From the NCBI GenBank assembly GCA_963662175.1, contig OY759225.1, forward strand, positions 1,798,001-1,862,000: DNA of 64,000 nt, in the 5' to 3' direction. The position numbers and the translations under genes are program-made. The DNA is from Aradus depressus. Lineage: Eukaryota; Arthropoda; Insecta; Hemiptera; Aradidae. Under the pieces are notes generated by a model that did not search any database, was not told the origin of the DNA, and saw only the letters and a program-made list of their open reading frames with translations. Below, piece after piece: positions 23,456-35,573 of the stretch. How positions within the stretch are numbered: position 1 is the first letter of the stretch; every line of letters begins with the position of its first letter.

Positions 23456-24250
23456 GGGGTCTGGACCTTGGATGGTCTCTGGTAGGTTGTTAACAACCTT
23501 TTAATGAATGTAGTGTATAATTATTGGGGTCTGGACCTTGGGGTCTGGACCTTGGATGGTCTCTGGTAGGTTGTTAACAACCTTTTAATGAATGTAGTGT
23601 ATAATTATTTGGGGTCTGGACCTTGGATGGTCTCTGGTAGGTTGTTAACAACCTTTTAATGAATGTAGTGTATAATTATTTGGGGTCTGGACCTTGGATG
23701 GTCTCTGGTAGGTTGTTAACAACCTTTTAATGAATGTAGTGTATAATTATTTGGGGTCTGGACCTTGGATGGTCTCTGGTAGGTTGTTAACAACCTTTTA
23801 ATGAATGTAGTGTATAATTATTTGGGGTCTGGACCTTGGATGGTCTCTGGTAGGTTGTTAACAACCTTTTAATGAATGTAGTGTATATTTATTTGGGGTC
23901 TGGACCTTGGATGGTCTCTGGTAGGTTGTTAACAACCTTTTAATGAATGTAGTGTATAATTATTTGGGGTCTGGACCTTGGATGGTCTCTGGTAGGTTGT
24001 TAACAACCTTTTAATGAATGTAGTGTATATTTATTTGGGGTCTGGACCTTGGATGGTCTCTGGTAGGTTGTTAACAACCTTTTAATGAATGTAGTGTATA
24101 ATTATTTGGGGTCTGGACCTTGGATGGTCTCTGGTAGGTTGTTAACAACCTTTTAATGAATGTAGTGTATATTTATTTGGGGTCTGGACCTTGGATGGTC
24201 TCTGGTAGGTTGTTAACAACCTTTTAATGAATGTAGTGTATAATTATTTA
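23456..24250. repeat. 71-bp tandem array, about 11 copies, ending 70 bp before a pan exon
   Basis: The unit starts GGGGTCTGGACCTTGGATGG, contains the perfect palindrome GTTGTTAACAAC, and ends TATAATTATTT. The first copy is 70 bp, then a 14-bp partial unit is inserted at 23526-23539. Starts then fall every 71 bp from 23540 to 24179. The last six copies alternate TATATTTATTT and TATAATTATTT, a dimeric higher-order unit of 142 bp. Confidence 0.97.
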
Positions 24251-24321
24251 TTTATTAATATTTACTCTATTATATCAATCTATTAACTGATGTGTTTTGT
24301 TTGTGTTTGTGTGTTGTGCAG

Positions 24322-24447
24322 CGACTTCTACAGGTTCTCTCCGACGGGACTGATGGGTCCCCATCCCGGCCTTTCGCCACACTCCCATCCCGCCATAGTT
24401 ACCCCGGGCCCCAAACAAGAGTTAGGCTCTAATGATATCTCCCATAG
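24322..24447 (+). CDS. pan: pan exon: HPAIVTPGPKQE block
   Basis: The exon encodes DFYRFSPTGLMGPHPGLSPH, then SHPAIVTPGPKQELGSNDIS. The family signature HPAIVTPxxKQE is plain; vertebrate TCFs have HPAIVTPTVKQE here. VKQE/PKQE is a psi-K-x-E-like site that is sumoylated in some TCF/LEF proteins (family knowledge, not shown here). The acceptor is TTGTGCAG at 24321 and the donor CATAG/GTAAGT at 24448, both good. It enters and leaves in phase 2; the final AG plus G of exon 35491 gives Arg. A 71-bp tandem array stops about 70 bp before the acceptor. Confidence 0.92.
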
Positions 24448-24504
24448 GTAAGTTCAACATTATTTATAAAATATTATATGCCCACAACAGACTTTCTTAT
24501 ACAA

Positions 24505-25205
24505 AACAGTGTGATGTTTAAAAAAAAATACACACATTAAAATGATTAAATTATTATTATTAAAAAATTAATTATATTTATTTTTCTGTAAAAAGCATAT
24601 TTCTTTTAAAACAAATGAGTAAAAAAAAAAAAACGGCTATCAGCTGTTTTTAGTGTGTATAGAGTAGAGTCGAGGCCTGGGTTCAATGGAGACGGTCTGA
24701 GTGAAGGTAGAGTGGTGTTTAGGCTTAAGATGTAATGAACTAAATAGAAGTGAATTGACGGTGAAATTCATCTGCAAATAACGTACTGTTGTTTGTTTAT
24801 ATGTACAGGATATAGGCCCAGAAATATATAACTTAAATTTAAAGAATGGCCAAAATTATAAAACAAAAAAAAATATTAAATTAGTTTTAAGAATTTAGTT
24901 TTTAAGATTTTTCCTTTGATTTTTGTTTGTTTCAATGTAACAAACTCAATATTTGTTCTCGTAAAATCTATTCTTGATTAGATTTAATATTATTTAAAAA
25001 AAAATAAGAATGGCATCTCTTTAGAAATCCAAATGAAATGTTTGTTAATTGAATTTTTTTTTAAATGTGCTACTTTCTTCAAAATTGCACGTCTTGAACT
25101 TTTAATATCTTGTAGGGTCCTTTTCGGAAATTACTGTAGAAATCAAAATTTAGTAAAAGAAAAGAACCAATTTCTACAGGAAATGTGGTAATTAATTGTT
25201 TATTA
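24505..25205 (+). repeat. dispersed repeat family R1, copy 2
   Basis: Second copy of the element at 4195-5010, in the same orientation, starting about 60 bp after the donor of the pan exon at 24322-24447. It has small deletions relative to copy 1. Confidence 0.88.
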
Positions 25206-27683
25206 TTTATTATTTTTGTTTTAATTATTATTATTTTGTTTATTTGATTATTAATTATTATTTATTTATATTTAGTTTTATTTATCATTTACACAATTCT
25301 TTTTTACCACACCAGTTTATTCACATCACTCCCCCCCTTTTCCAACTCAAATTCATTTTACCCTCTTTTCATAATAGCATTAATGAGTATAAGAAAGACA
25401 TGTTTTGGCATCAGCTGTTTTCTTCATCTCAGTCTATGGCGGATTTCTCAGTGATTTTCTTTATACCTAGTGAAGTCAATTTAAAATGAGAGAAAAATAA
25501 ATATGACATATAAAAACGTCAGATTGTTTTCTGTATTTTGAATCCTTTTTAATAAAAAAAACATATATTTAAACATTACTTTGAACTATTTCCTACAGAA
25601 ATTTATTGTACATTCTTTGGAGTGCTATTTTGTTTCTTGATCCTATCTCAAGTCAACAAGAGAAAGAGACAGTTTTTTTTACTAAAGGCCAAACAGAAAA
25701 GGGGATTACCGTTTTTTATACTATACTATGTATATAATTGTATAAGGGGCAAATGAAATTGGTGGTGAATATCATATCATCGTTTTTAAATGAGATATCT
25801 TGTATAGTTTTAGGCCAATGTTTTCAATTTCCCGCCGTTTCGGGGTCAGTGGTAGTTCCCAGTTTTGCTCAGAGATAGCAACACTTAATTTTTTGTATAC
25901 ATATTGCATTTTTCTATGATTTCACTTCGCCAGCCATAAGAAGTATAAGAGAATTGTATAATCATTTCATGTTTTATTGTTACTTTTCGGTCTCGCTTCA
26001 CTCTCGTGTCTAGTTATATTTTTCTCCCCATTTTTCCAGTTCTTGTTTTCCAGTCAGTTTCCAGATAAAGAGTGATGTTTAATAGTCTAACACTTGTAAT
26101 TGTAGATTATTATTAACACTTGTACAGTCCATTTAATTATATCTATTGTTTGAAATAATTATGTCCATACGAGTTCAGTCTGAGATGTATTATTATTTTT
26201 ATTATTTAATTGTTTGTGGCCATAATCATATTGAGTTAATTCGATAGGCTAACATGTAGTCAGTTCAGTTGCTTATATAATTTTTTTTCTTCTAGTTTGC
26301 AACTAATTATAAATTAATTATTGTATTAATTTGCCACCAAGGAAAAACGTGAAAAATATAGCCTGGGAAATATCCGGAAATTTAAAATTCATGTTTTGCT
26401 GGAGAATCAAATGGATGAACGTTAAACCCAGGTGTAGTCCTTCTTTGGATGAGTGAGTAGTGTACCTACTTGGCTTCCTGGACCCTCTCCCATTGGAGAA
26501 GCTGTGGCTTCACTTTGGTCTCGTCGCTAGGATACCCCTGACCAATCCCTTCATCCGTTCTGTCGATACCCTCCCTCCGTCCCTCCCTGTTTTCAAGTTT
26601 GTTCTTAAACACTGCATATTGAAAGTCAAGCAACAAGTCTATATTCATTACATCTGGAGTTATCATATATTCACAAACATACTGACCAATCCGTTCATCC
26701 CTGATCCCCCCCTCACAATATACAATTTTGAAACAATTATATAATTTCTCTCATATCTTTTATATCTGGGGAAGTAATAATATAAAATATAAATAAAGAG
26801 TGGTGTTGTATCTCTCTTTTAGTTGTTATATATTCTTTTTGATTCTAAATAATGTCAATTTAAGGTAATTATGTAGTGATTATGGTGGCAGTGTGAGTGC
26901 TGTGTGCTTGCTTTGTCTAATCTATTATTCAGATACTCTCTGAAGGGTCTCTTTCATGTCCCCCCCCCCCCCCCCTCCCCCCCCCCCTCCCCCATACTTG
27001 TGACAACATCCATCCGCCCTTTTTGGTTGGTTTTTAAATTACTCTTTATTTCTTCCCCAGTCATACGTAATATAGGAGAAGTTAGTGAATTGGTCAAAAA
27101 ATTCCCTGTTTCCTTTGGAATTTCATTTGTTTTCCGGTTGGCTATATCGACAAGAAGGCTTGTAATGAGGAGTATTTCAGTAGGTCACTTCCTTTTTTTT
27201 TCACGTCATTTTTTGCCAACTCGGTGGTCGAAGAAGGAGTTTTTAAAAGGAGATCGTAAACTGTTGGACTGAAAATAATTCACATTGTGTTGGTTCTATC
27301 AGGAGTTATCGTTTTCACAGACAGACACACACACACATGGACAGATAGACGTAAAGTTTGTTTTATTTTTTGGATTTGTGTGGTTGCGAAACTTGAAAAC
27401 TGAATATCGAATTTCTGACGGATTTCATAAGTACCCCTTATCAAATGAAGTCTGTTAGTTCGTTGTGTGTCCACCCGAAAGCAGCACTGTCTGGCACACT
27501 GGCAGCTGACCAACACTATTCTGCTCCTCTGTATATTTATTTCCCTCAAATAATTATACTTGTTTCTGGAGCAAAAATACATATTGATGGAAATGCAGAT
27601 TTTTTTTCTTTGTTACTTTTATTGAGTTCTGTTCTGTTTGTTTCATTGCAGTCAGTAGACAACTTTTAGTTTTAAATATAATA

Positions 27684-28158
27684 CTCTTTTAATTTCCACA
27701 GCATGTCAAACTTGCTTTCTTTTAATTTCCACAGCATGTCAAACTTGCTTTCTTTTAATTTCCACAGCATGTCAAACTTGCTTTCTTTTAATTTCCACAG
27801 CATGTCAAACTTGCTTTCTTTTAATTTCCACAGCATGTCAAACTTGCTTTCTTTTAATTTCCACAGCATGTCAAACTTGCTTTCTTTTAATTTCCACAGC
27901 ATGTCAAACTTGCTTTCTTTTAATTTCCACAGCATGTCAAACTTGCTTTCTTTTAATTTCCACAGCATGTCAAACTTGCTTTCTTTTAATTTCCACAGCA
28001 TGTCAAACTTGCTTTCTTTTAATTTCCACAGCATGTCAAACTTGCTTTCTTTTAATTTCCACAGCATGTCAAACTTGCTTTCTTTTAATTTCCACAGCAT
28101 GTCAAACTTGCTTTCTTTTAATTTCCACAGCATGTCAAACTTGCTTTCTTTTAATTTT
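27684..28158. repeat. 33-bp tandem array, about 14 copies, each with an acceptor-like motif
   Basis: The unit is CATGTCAAACTTGC followed by TTTCTTTTAATTTCCACAG. Copies look identical. It is open in both directions because the period is a multiple of 3 (11-residue repeats MSNLLSFNFHS on plus, MLWKLKESKFD on minus). It lies in the pan intron between 24447 and 35491. Confidence 0.97.
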
Positions 28159-28904
28159 TCACCAGAATGGACTTTTCATTTATTTATTATTGTTATTTTA
28201 TTACTTTATAAGTTGTTTTTATATAAGTCTTATTGTTTATTTTCTCATTTTGTAAATATTTTTACTCTACCAATTTTCTTTTCCGTTTTTAAGCAAACCA
28301 TTTTCATTTAATCTAATGTTCAATTTATTAACAGGATCTTTGTCACCCTTAACTAGATTATTTTCTCTTGTTTTTCTTCTATTTATTTAGTTTTCTCTTT
28401 CTTTCAACAATATTTTTCTCTGTACTCTATTCTTACTTGAGCACCCCATTAGAGAACTTTTTATTTATTTATCTATTCATCTCTTCACATGTTTATATTT
28501 ATGTCCTGTATTTTTTTAACTATTCTTTATTCTTCTAATTTCAAGTACCATGTATTATGCTAACCTCCATCTGTAATATACTACCTCATGTATATAAAAC
28601 ATATGTAAATAAAAATAATAATAATATCGATACATAAAAACTCTAAATAGTGCCAATGTAATAAATATACCGATATGAAATGTTATATTTAAATTCTAAA
28701 AGGTCAACACCAACTATTTTTCGGAAATCGGCGGAAGGGAACGGGGCTCAACTCAGAAACCCTAATAAATGCTGATGTATCGACACCAAATTTACATTGA
28801 GGATAATAATAAAAATAGTTATTTCCGTTAAACCAATACATGGTAATAGGATACGTCAAAAGAATTTATACATTAAGATAGCTTATAAATTAGAGGTTAG
28901 GTTT

Positions 28905-29173
28905 TATGATTCATGCCCGGGCTTTAACTACGAGGTCATTTCGCCTACTACCTGAGCGCTCTTTCGTCACTCCGGTGGACATGAGCCCGACTCTATTATG
29001 GGAGTCCTAAATTTTGCCTACCCTAAATTTTTATTCACCTAGGGTAGGGGTCTTTAACGAGTACCTCACATCGTACCGGCTCGGGACCATCGCTTAACGT
29101 CCCATCCGAAGGACGGTGTGCTTAAGTTTATTTTACCTCCCAGATAAAATAAACTAAGGGCCTTGGTCGGGCC
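28905..29173 (-). mobile_element. tRNA-derived SINE, head truncated
   Basis: Tail and body match 15828-16156 closely; the copy stops at CCTTGGTCGGGCC, before the B box. Confidence 0.9.
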
Positions 29174-29673
29174 TTATTAATTAGATTTATAACTACTTGA
29201 GTAAAATGAAATGAATAAAAACTGAATAAATAAATAGGTACTTAAAAATATGAGTACAACAAAAAATAATATTAATACATATAAAAGATATAGAAGTACC
29301 CTTGTAAGTCAACTATTGATTTTTAGTCCGGTCGATTGATTTAAGGGAGAGCAAACACTTATTTGAACAATTTGTGCTGGGGAAGTACATAGACGGTGGA
29401 TGGTCTTTGTGACAGCTCTCTATCAAGACTGAGATTCATCAATGAAATAAATCTAAAATTTCACAAAAGTCGGATCAACGGAATTTCACATTTCCCGACG
29501 CCCTGACTCCAAAAGTGAAAACGTCGTCAGTGCGTCACCAGCAGTTTACTTTTGCAGCTCGAATTAATCAACTAAGTTGTCGGTCTCCCTCTGAAACTAA
29601 TTTATCGATTTGTTTGAAAATCGATAGTCGCCTTACTCAAGACCTCAAACTAGAACATCTCTTGTTGCTCTGA

Positions 29674-29988
29674 GGGCGCCGCTAGCTCAATGGTATACGT
29701 GCTTGTCTTCTGAGCTCAACAACGTGGGTTCGAAACCCGACCGAGGCTCTTAGTTTATTTTATCTGGCAGGTAAAATAAACATAAGTATGCCGTCCTTCG
29801 AATGGGACGTTAAGCGATGGTCCCTAGCTTGTACGATGTCAGGTATTCGTTAAAGACCCCTACCCTAGGTTAATAAAAATTTAGGACTCCCACAGTAGAG
29901 TCGGGCTCATGTCCACCAGAGTAACGATAGAGCGCTCTGGTAGTAGGCGATATGACCTCATAGTTAAAGCCCGGGCATGAGTCATAAA
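29674..29988 (+). mobile_element. tRNA-derived SINE, near full length
   Basis: Head GGGCGCCGCTAGCTCAATGG and GTGGGTTCGAAACCCGACCG, body with GCCGTCCTTCGAATGGGACG, tail GCCCGGGCATGAGTCATAAA. It points away from the copy at 28905-29173. Confidence 0.92.
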
Positions 29989-30882
29989 TCTAACCTAACT
30001 TGTCTCCCCTCCCCTCCGCTGCCCCCTTCCATTTAGCTGATACGGCTCATTGATGTGTGCCGTCCTATATTACACTATACTTTGTATGGTTGTGGAAATT
30101 TTTAAAAAATTGACAATTTACTTATAGTTTTATATAATAATACATATTATTATAGTAAAAATTGTTATCAATGATGAGAAGAAGTGTGAGTTAGCGTCCT
30201 AACCTTTGGCAGGGTTGGTCACAAGGACTTACCTGAAATGTAATTAGCAGATGGTAAATTACCAACTTATGACCTGCTCACAGTTTCACTGAGCCAGCTG
30301 TAAAGCAACTTAACTAACTCAAAATATAATGTTGGTGGTTACATAACTGTCCTTATACTACATATTGTTGGGGAAGTAATAAGGCTTTAAAGGATACCCT
30401 CCACTGAGTCCTCCCTTCTTTTCGGCCGATTTAGCTGAAAATTAATAGGTGTCGTCCTTGCGGTATTTTCAATTGACATACTTATTGTTAGTGTGATTTG
30501 GATACATTGATGCGCAGTTTGTGAGTTGAGCCCCATTCTAGTTCCTCCTTCCCTGAAGGCCGATTTGACTCTAAACGAATAAGTGTCGTTCTTATGAGTT
30601 CTGAGTATTCATAAAACTTTTTGTCTCCATTCATTCAAACTATAAGTTACCACACACCCGTAATCACGGGAAAACATGAAATTCCGCTGAGAAATCAACA
30701 TCGAACATTTTTTTTTTTTAATTAATCAGTTAAAACTGCCTCAGCTAGATCCCGTTACAGTAGCTTTTCTCAAACTGGGTGGAGGGGGATAAATCAGGTG
30801 ACTCATCCTATATATACGTTCGACCGTTTGTCCGTGAAACTCAACACAAACAAACATACTGACAGGGTAGACCCATCTCTGA

Positions 30883-31164
30883 GGGCGCCCATAGCTCAGT
30901 GGTATGCGTGCTTGCTTACTGAGTTGAAGATCTCGGATTCGAAACCCGGCCGAGGCCCTTAGGTTTTTTATCTGGAAGGGGAACAAATCTAGTGCATGCC
31001 GTTCTTCGGATGGGTCGTTGAGCGAAGGTCCCGAGCCTGTGCGATATCTGATACTCTAGATGCATAAACATAGGTAGCCAAAATTTAGTACTCCCGTAAT
31101 AGAGTCGGGCTCATGTCCACCAGAGCAACGAAAAAGCGTTCTGGTAGTAGGCGATATGACCTTG
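30883..31164 (+). mobile_element. tRNA-derived SINE, tail truncated
   Basis: Head GGGCGCCCATAGCTCAGTGG and TCGGATTCGAAACCCGGCCG, body with GTTCTTCGGATGGGTCG; it ends at GGCGATATGACCTTG. Confidence 0.9.
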
Positions 31165-32149
31165 TACAGATAAAAACATTATTTATATATGCATTTTAAA
31201 AAAATTTACCGAATAAACTTGAAATGAAATACATATACAGTATACTTAGGTTAGGAACGGTATCTTCTCGTATTGAGCCTGATCTTACAAATCTAATTTG
31301 TTCTAAGTCAGAACTATAGTATTAATAATAGTTAGTTTTCGTCTTGTGAATAAATCCAAAGTAACAGGTTTACAATCAAGAATATTTATTCAAAACTATA
31401 TAATGTATACTTAATATACATTATGTTTCGGGCTTGAGGGGGTCTATAGATCCAAAGAGGGGCCACAGTTGAAAACGTTTGAGAACTAGAGCGCTAGAGT
31501 GCTCTCCTAAAATTTGTATCAAATTCGATTACCGTTTCCTAAGAAAATTATGTTTTCAAATGTTCCTCCTGATTCTGAATAAAAAATGCATTTTATTATA
31601 TAATTATAATATAATATAATCTGTTATATTATGTAAGACGTAAGACATTTTTAAACATATACAATAAATATTTTTTATATGTACTATATTTGGTCCTGAT
31701 TCATGCCTATCTTTGCAAAATAGAGACAACAACCAGTTTGATCGTAGTTCTCTTTAGTGATATATTTACCAATTTGATAACAGTTTGGTTGATTTGATTA
31801 GTTGTAATTAATAATTTATTCGTTAATTAATCATACTTATTATTGCATTTCAACTTTGTAAATTTCTGGTTTCTGGAGAGTGAGGTAGATATTAACTGAA
31901 GTTGGCAGTGAATACAGATTTGCCTGCCACCTAGCAGTAAATTAAAGAAATATAATAGGTTTGGAGATGCAAGTTCTATTTGATGCCCGATAGATGTCAG
32001 GACGAGTTCTAGTCAACCCCCTCTGGCATGGCGCATGGTTTCTAATTCATTCTTTTCAAATGAAAACCGATCGATAATACTGTCTGAATCAAAACTGACA
32101 CTGAATTACACTAGGTTTAAACATGTCTGTAGAAGTGTTCCTTAAATCT

Positions 32150-32760
32150 CTCTAGTTTATTGTTAAGCTTTGTAAACTCCGAAATAGCTTATGGCGGACC
32201 CATCCCCACCATCTTGTCAAATTTGAGTACCATAAACCTGTCTAAGTGTGTCACTTGTTTGTCTTCGGCAGTGTCTCGTGAGTCCTTGCCTCGTTCTATT
32301 GACCGTATCCCTGACCCTACCTAAGACAGTCTTAACATCGATTCTCACAACACGTTTTCGACGCAAGTTTCGCCGTTCCTCTGTCAACTCATACTCATCC
32401 TTCAAGAAATATTCACCTCTACTATCAACCTTCTTAGAAGATTCATTTGAAAAAGTTTGTATATAATGAGGTAACAATGTACAAATTGTGTAAAATTTCG
32501 ATACAGAATTGTATCGAGAATTCGCGCCGCTGACGTCATCCATACCCCCGGATGAAATATCTTTTGTTGTGGAACTATCGGAATCGCCCCTGTTGCACCA
32601 TGGGAAAATTAAGTGTCTTCGTTGATCGTAAATTATTTTGTAATGTGTTTTCAATCTCCAGCTTCCTTAGTTACGCACTTGAGTCTGCTGTGTACTAGTG
32701 AGTTCCTCCGAATTGTGTTCTGTCAGTATTTTGTTAGTATGTTTTTGGTAGAACGGTTCG
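32150..32760 (+). promoter_or_regulatory. possible internal promoter region for the 33122 exon
   Basis: This region is richer in CpG than its surroundings. It contains an ATGGCGG (YY1/Pho-like) element near 32191, a perfect palindromic CRE TGACGTCA at 32531-32538, and TCAGT at 32723-32727 resembling an arthropod initiator. It sits 0.4-0.9 kb upstream of the ATG at 33122. Open frames on both strands here (145 codons on minus, 32217-32654) have no recognised similarity and I did not call them as genes. Confidence 0.3.
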
Positions 32761-33121
32761 ATATTTTATACTGTTTATTATAATATAATACAAGTTGCTA
32801 TATCATTTTTGTTTATATTTGAGAATGTAGGTGTCAAAAACATAATACAAAATAAAGAACTGATAATTTTATTTTTTTATTAAAGAAAAAAATACAGTTA
32901 AAACTATTAATGTATACGAAATCAGTCTTTGATATTCTAGTCAGAAATTATAAAATAGTTTTTTAAAATCTTTTTCTATTTTATTAAAAGTAAACATATA
33001 CTCTAAGCTCATGACAATAATACATCAGAACAGGGTTTTACAAAATTGTTCACTTTTTTAATAAGATACTTGATAATCTATTGTGATATTCTTACTACGT
33101 TTTATTATATTTTGCTTAAAA

Positions 33122-33642
33122 ATGATGGAGGATTCTGAAATTAAAGTGGAAATCGATGATGATGAAGAAAGTATTGATGATGGACTGTGCGAACCTTTGG
33201 ATTTGTGCAAGAAGAAGGTGATATCTTCAGGTGAAGAGTATTCAAGCCGAGAAGAGATCAAAATGAAGGAAGAAGAAGACGAAGAAGAAATAGTGGTAGA
33301 CAGTGTAGCACCGCATTTGGACAATAGTCATATGCTCAGAATGTTTCAAAATTTGCCACCAACTGCGCAACACAATCTGTTGGCTGCTATGGCGATGGGA
33401 CAGCTGATGCAGACCAACTTGGCGGCGGGGGCTCGAGGCTATGTGGCCCCCTGCCCCTGGGGCTCCAGACAGACCCCCCTCCAGAGCCAGAAGGGCGGCG
33501 GCCTTAGTATCTCTGTACCGCGCCTGGAGCTATATCGGGTTCCTCCTGCAGGACTCAATGTCCCTACATTGGAACCCAGACACTCACACACTCCTCCACA
33601 GACCTTCAAAACAGCTTTGGACACATCTCCCTCACACAGATG
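33122..33642 (+). CDS. pan: candidate alternative first coding exon of pan (acidic, PLDLC motif)
   Basis: There is an open frame with tandem ATG codons at 33122 and 33125 in a favourable context (A at -3, G at +4 for the second). It encodes 173 residues. Residues 1-65 are very acidic with IKVE and MKEE (psi-K-x-E) motifs and EPLDLCKKK, close to the CtBP-binding consensus PxDLS. Then comes NSHMLRMFQNLPPTAQHNLL and a Gly/Pro-rich part ending TSPSHRW. No AG dinucleotide lies between the upstream end of the open frame (about 33083) and the ATG, so it cannot be entered by an in-frame acceptor there. The donor AGATG/GTATAT at 33643 leaves phase 2, exactly what the exon at 35491 accepts, giving SHRW-SSLDHK. 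The canonical route gives SHR-SSLDHK. The isoform would lack everything upstream. I do not recognise this domain from elsewhere; it could instead be part of an unrelated nested gene. Confidence 0.62.
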
Positions 33643-33782
33643 GTATATATATACTTTTTTTTTTTTCTATTTGGAATTAGAACAACTCCAACAAGTAGTT
33701 TGAATATTTATCGATTCGATAATTCATATATTCACATTTCAACATGAATTTTATCAATAATGTTTCATTTATTTTTCACAGA

Positions 33783-34078
33783 AGTAGCGTGCTAGCCTAC
33801 TGTACTTAAGATCGTTTTTTCGAAACCAGACCGAAGTCCTTAGTTTTTTTTTTTTTTTTTTCGGGGAGTAAAAAACCTTGAGCGCGACGCATGAAACATA
33901 AAGGACGGTCCCGAGCCTGTGTGATGTCAGGTACTCGTTATGACCCTTACCCTAAGTGAATAAACCTGGGTACATTTAACTTAGGACTCCCAGATTAGAG
34001 TCGAGCTCATGTCCACCAGAGCAACGAAAAAGTTGATATAAAACGACCTCGTAGTTAAAGCCCGGGCATGAGGTATAA
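33783..34078 (+). mobile_element. tRNA-derived SINE, degenerate
   Basis: The head is mostly lost (AGCGTGCTAGCCTACTGTAC, CGAAACCAGACCG). The body and tail GCCCGGGCATGAGG are recognisable. It begins about 140 bp after the donor of the exon at 33122-33642. Confidence 0.85.
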
Positions 34079-35490
34079 ACAAACAGATTTTACAAATATT
34101 TTGTAAATTACGTGAAACAAATCTTAAATCTTTGGGTCAAAAATTAATTAACAAAGTTTGTTAATTGAAATTTTTTATAGTAAACAGTCAAATAATTTTG
34201 AACATTTATTTTCTCATTAAGTCTCTTAAGTAAAATTGATTTTTTTTTTTTTTTTAATTTTTCCGGGACATTGCTCGCGAACAAAGTTCTAAAACACAGG
34301 AAAAATATTCAAAGAGCCATTGAGAACAAATTACCAGACAATACAAGTCTATTAAGTATAACAATAAAGTGTTTTCTCCACTTGCTGTTTCTCTCGGTAA
34401 GGTCCCTGATACACGATCAAAGCCTATTTGTTAACACATAAACCTTTTGTTGTCATAAAACGTTTTGAATATATACTCTTCTTCTTAAACTTTTTTGAAA
34501 AAATTGGTTATGCCAAAATTTTTTTTTAAATCACAATTATGTAAATATGTCAGGTTGAGCTAAAATTTTTAATTTCCATTTCCCGTTACCTGCTCAACCC
34601 TTGTCAGGTACACGAACGGGAAGACAACACCCTTCAGTTCTCAACGTCTCATCTCTGAACAATCCATCTTAAAATCCTTACATCATTATGAGTTTTTTTT
34701 TTTCTCTGGATGTAGTGGTTTAAGAATAGGAAATATATATAATATATAAATAATATTTATTTCCGTTAAACCATAAGAAGATAATAGGATGTCATGATAT
34801 TGTATACATAGATAGCTTGTATATTAGATACATAGACAGTTATTAGATCTTAAAATCGGACACACATGAGATTATTAATAACAGTAATGGTAAAAATAAA
34901 TAATAAAAGCTAAATTAGCATAAAATAATAAATACAATAGATACAGTTTTTAATCATATTTAAAATGATGATAAATATATACATACATATATGTACATAT
35001 TTATTTTTTTTTATATTCATAATCCTTCCAAAAGTGTCTTATTTTAGGATGGTATTTCCTCAGGTACAATAAAGTGCAGAATATATAAAAGGAAGAAAAA
35101 TAATAATAAATAAAACAATAGAAAATAAATGAGTAAATAACTAATAAAAATGTGGATGTTAGTAATGATAATATTAATACAAATAGTAATTCCGATAGAT
35201 CTTAACAGGTTATCTGTGGAGGAACTCTGCCAAGAAAATAAATATGAAAGCTTATGTGTACTCTACATTAAATTATACTTATTTTATAATATTTGTACTT
35301 TGAGAAAATTCTGTTTCCGAGTAGTCTTAATTTAATTTTTTTTTGTATGTAAAATGGGGAAAGGTATTACAAAAAAATGTATTTTTTATGAGTTATACTT
35401 TTTTTTTTTTCAATAGGAAAGATGGATTGTAATGTATCCATGATAGTGACATTTTTGGATGTTGTACTCAACTGTTTGTGTCTGTTGCAG

Positions 35491-35573
35491 GTCCTCCTTG
35501 GACCACAAGTCATCCTCTTCCACCAACGATAGTGTTAAGAACCAGGACTCAGCTCACCAAAGCAATAATCAAG
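35491..35573 (+). CDS. pan: pan exon: Ser/Asn-rich segment before the HMG box
   Basis: A short exon encoding SSLDHKSSSSTNDSVKNQ followed by DSAHQSNNQ. It is polar and low in complexity, like the SLHSSKHQDSKKEEE segment that precedes the HMG box in vertebrate TCFs. The acceptor is CTGTTGCAG at 35490 and the donor CAAG/GTAATG at 35574. It enters in phase 2 and leaves in phase 1. It is the common acceptor for both the canonical upstream exon (24322-24447) and the candidate alternative first exon (33122-33642). Confidence 0.85.

Larger units (their letters stand above)
24448..35490 (+). other. pan: pan intron, about 11 kb, with an alternative first exon inside
   Basis: GT-AG intron from exon 24322-24447 to exon 35491. 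Contents are R1 copy 2, a C/T low-complexity block at 26960-26994, the 33-bp array, SINEs at 28905, 29674, 30883 and 33783, the promoter-like region at 32150 and the exon at 33122-33642. The 25205-26900 and 34080-35490 stretches show only AT-rich sequence. Confidence 0.75.

Noticed and set aside
27672..28311. Long ORFs on both strands with 11-residue repeats
   Set aside because: By-product of a 33-bp period; open on both strands equally, identical copies and no constraint.
29674..29750. tRNA gene calls at SINE heads
   Set aside because: A and B boxes are good but acceptor stems do not pair and a conserved non-tRNA body follows in every copy.
32217..32654. 145-codon minus-strand ORF
   Set aside because: No recognised similarity, no splice partners, and it overlaps a promoter-like CpG-richer region; kept only as a remark.
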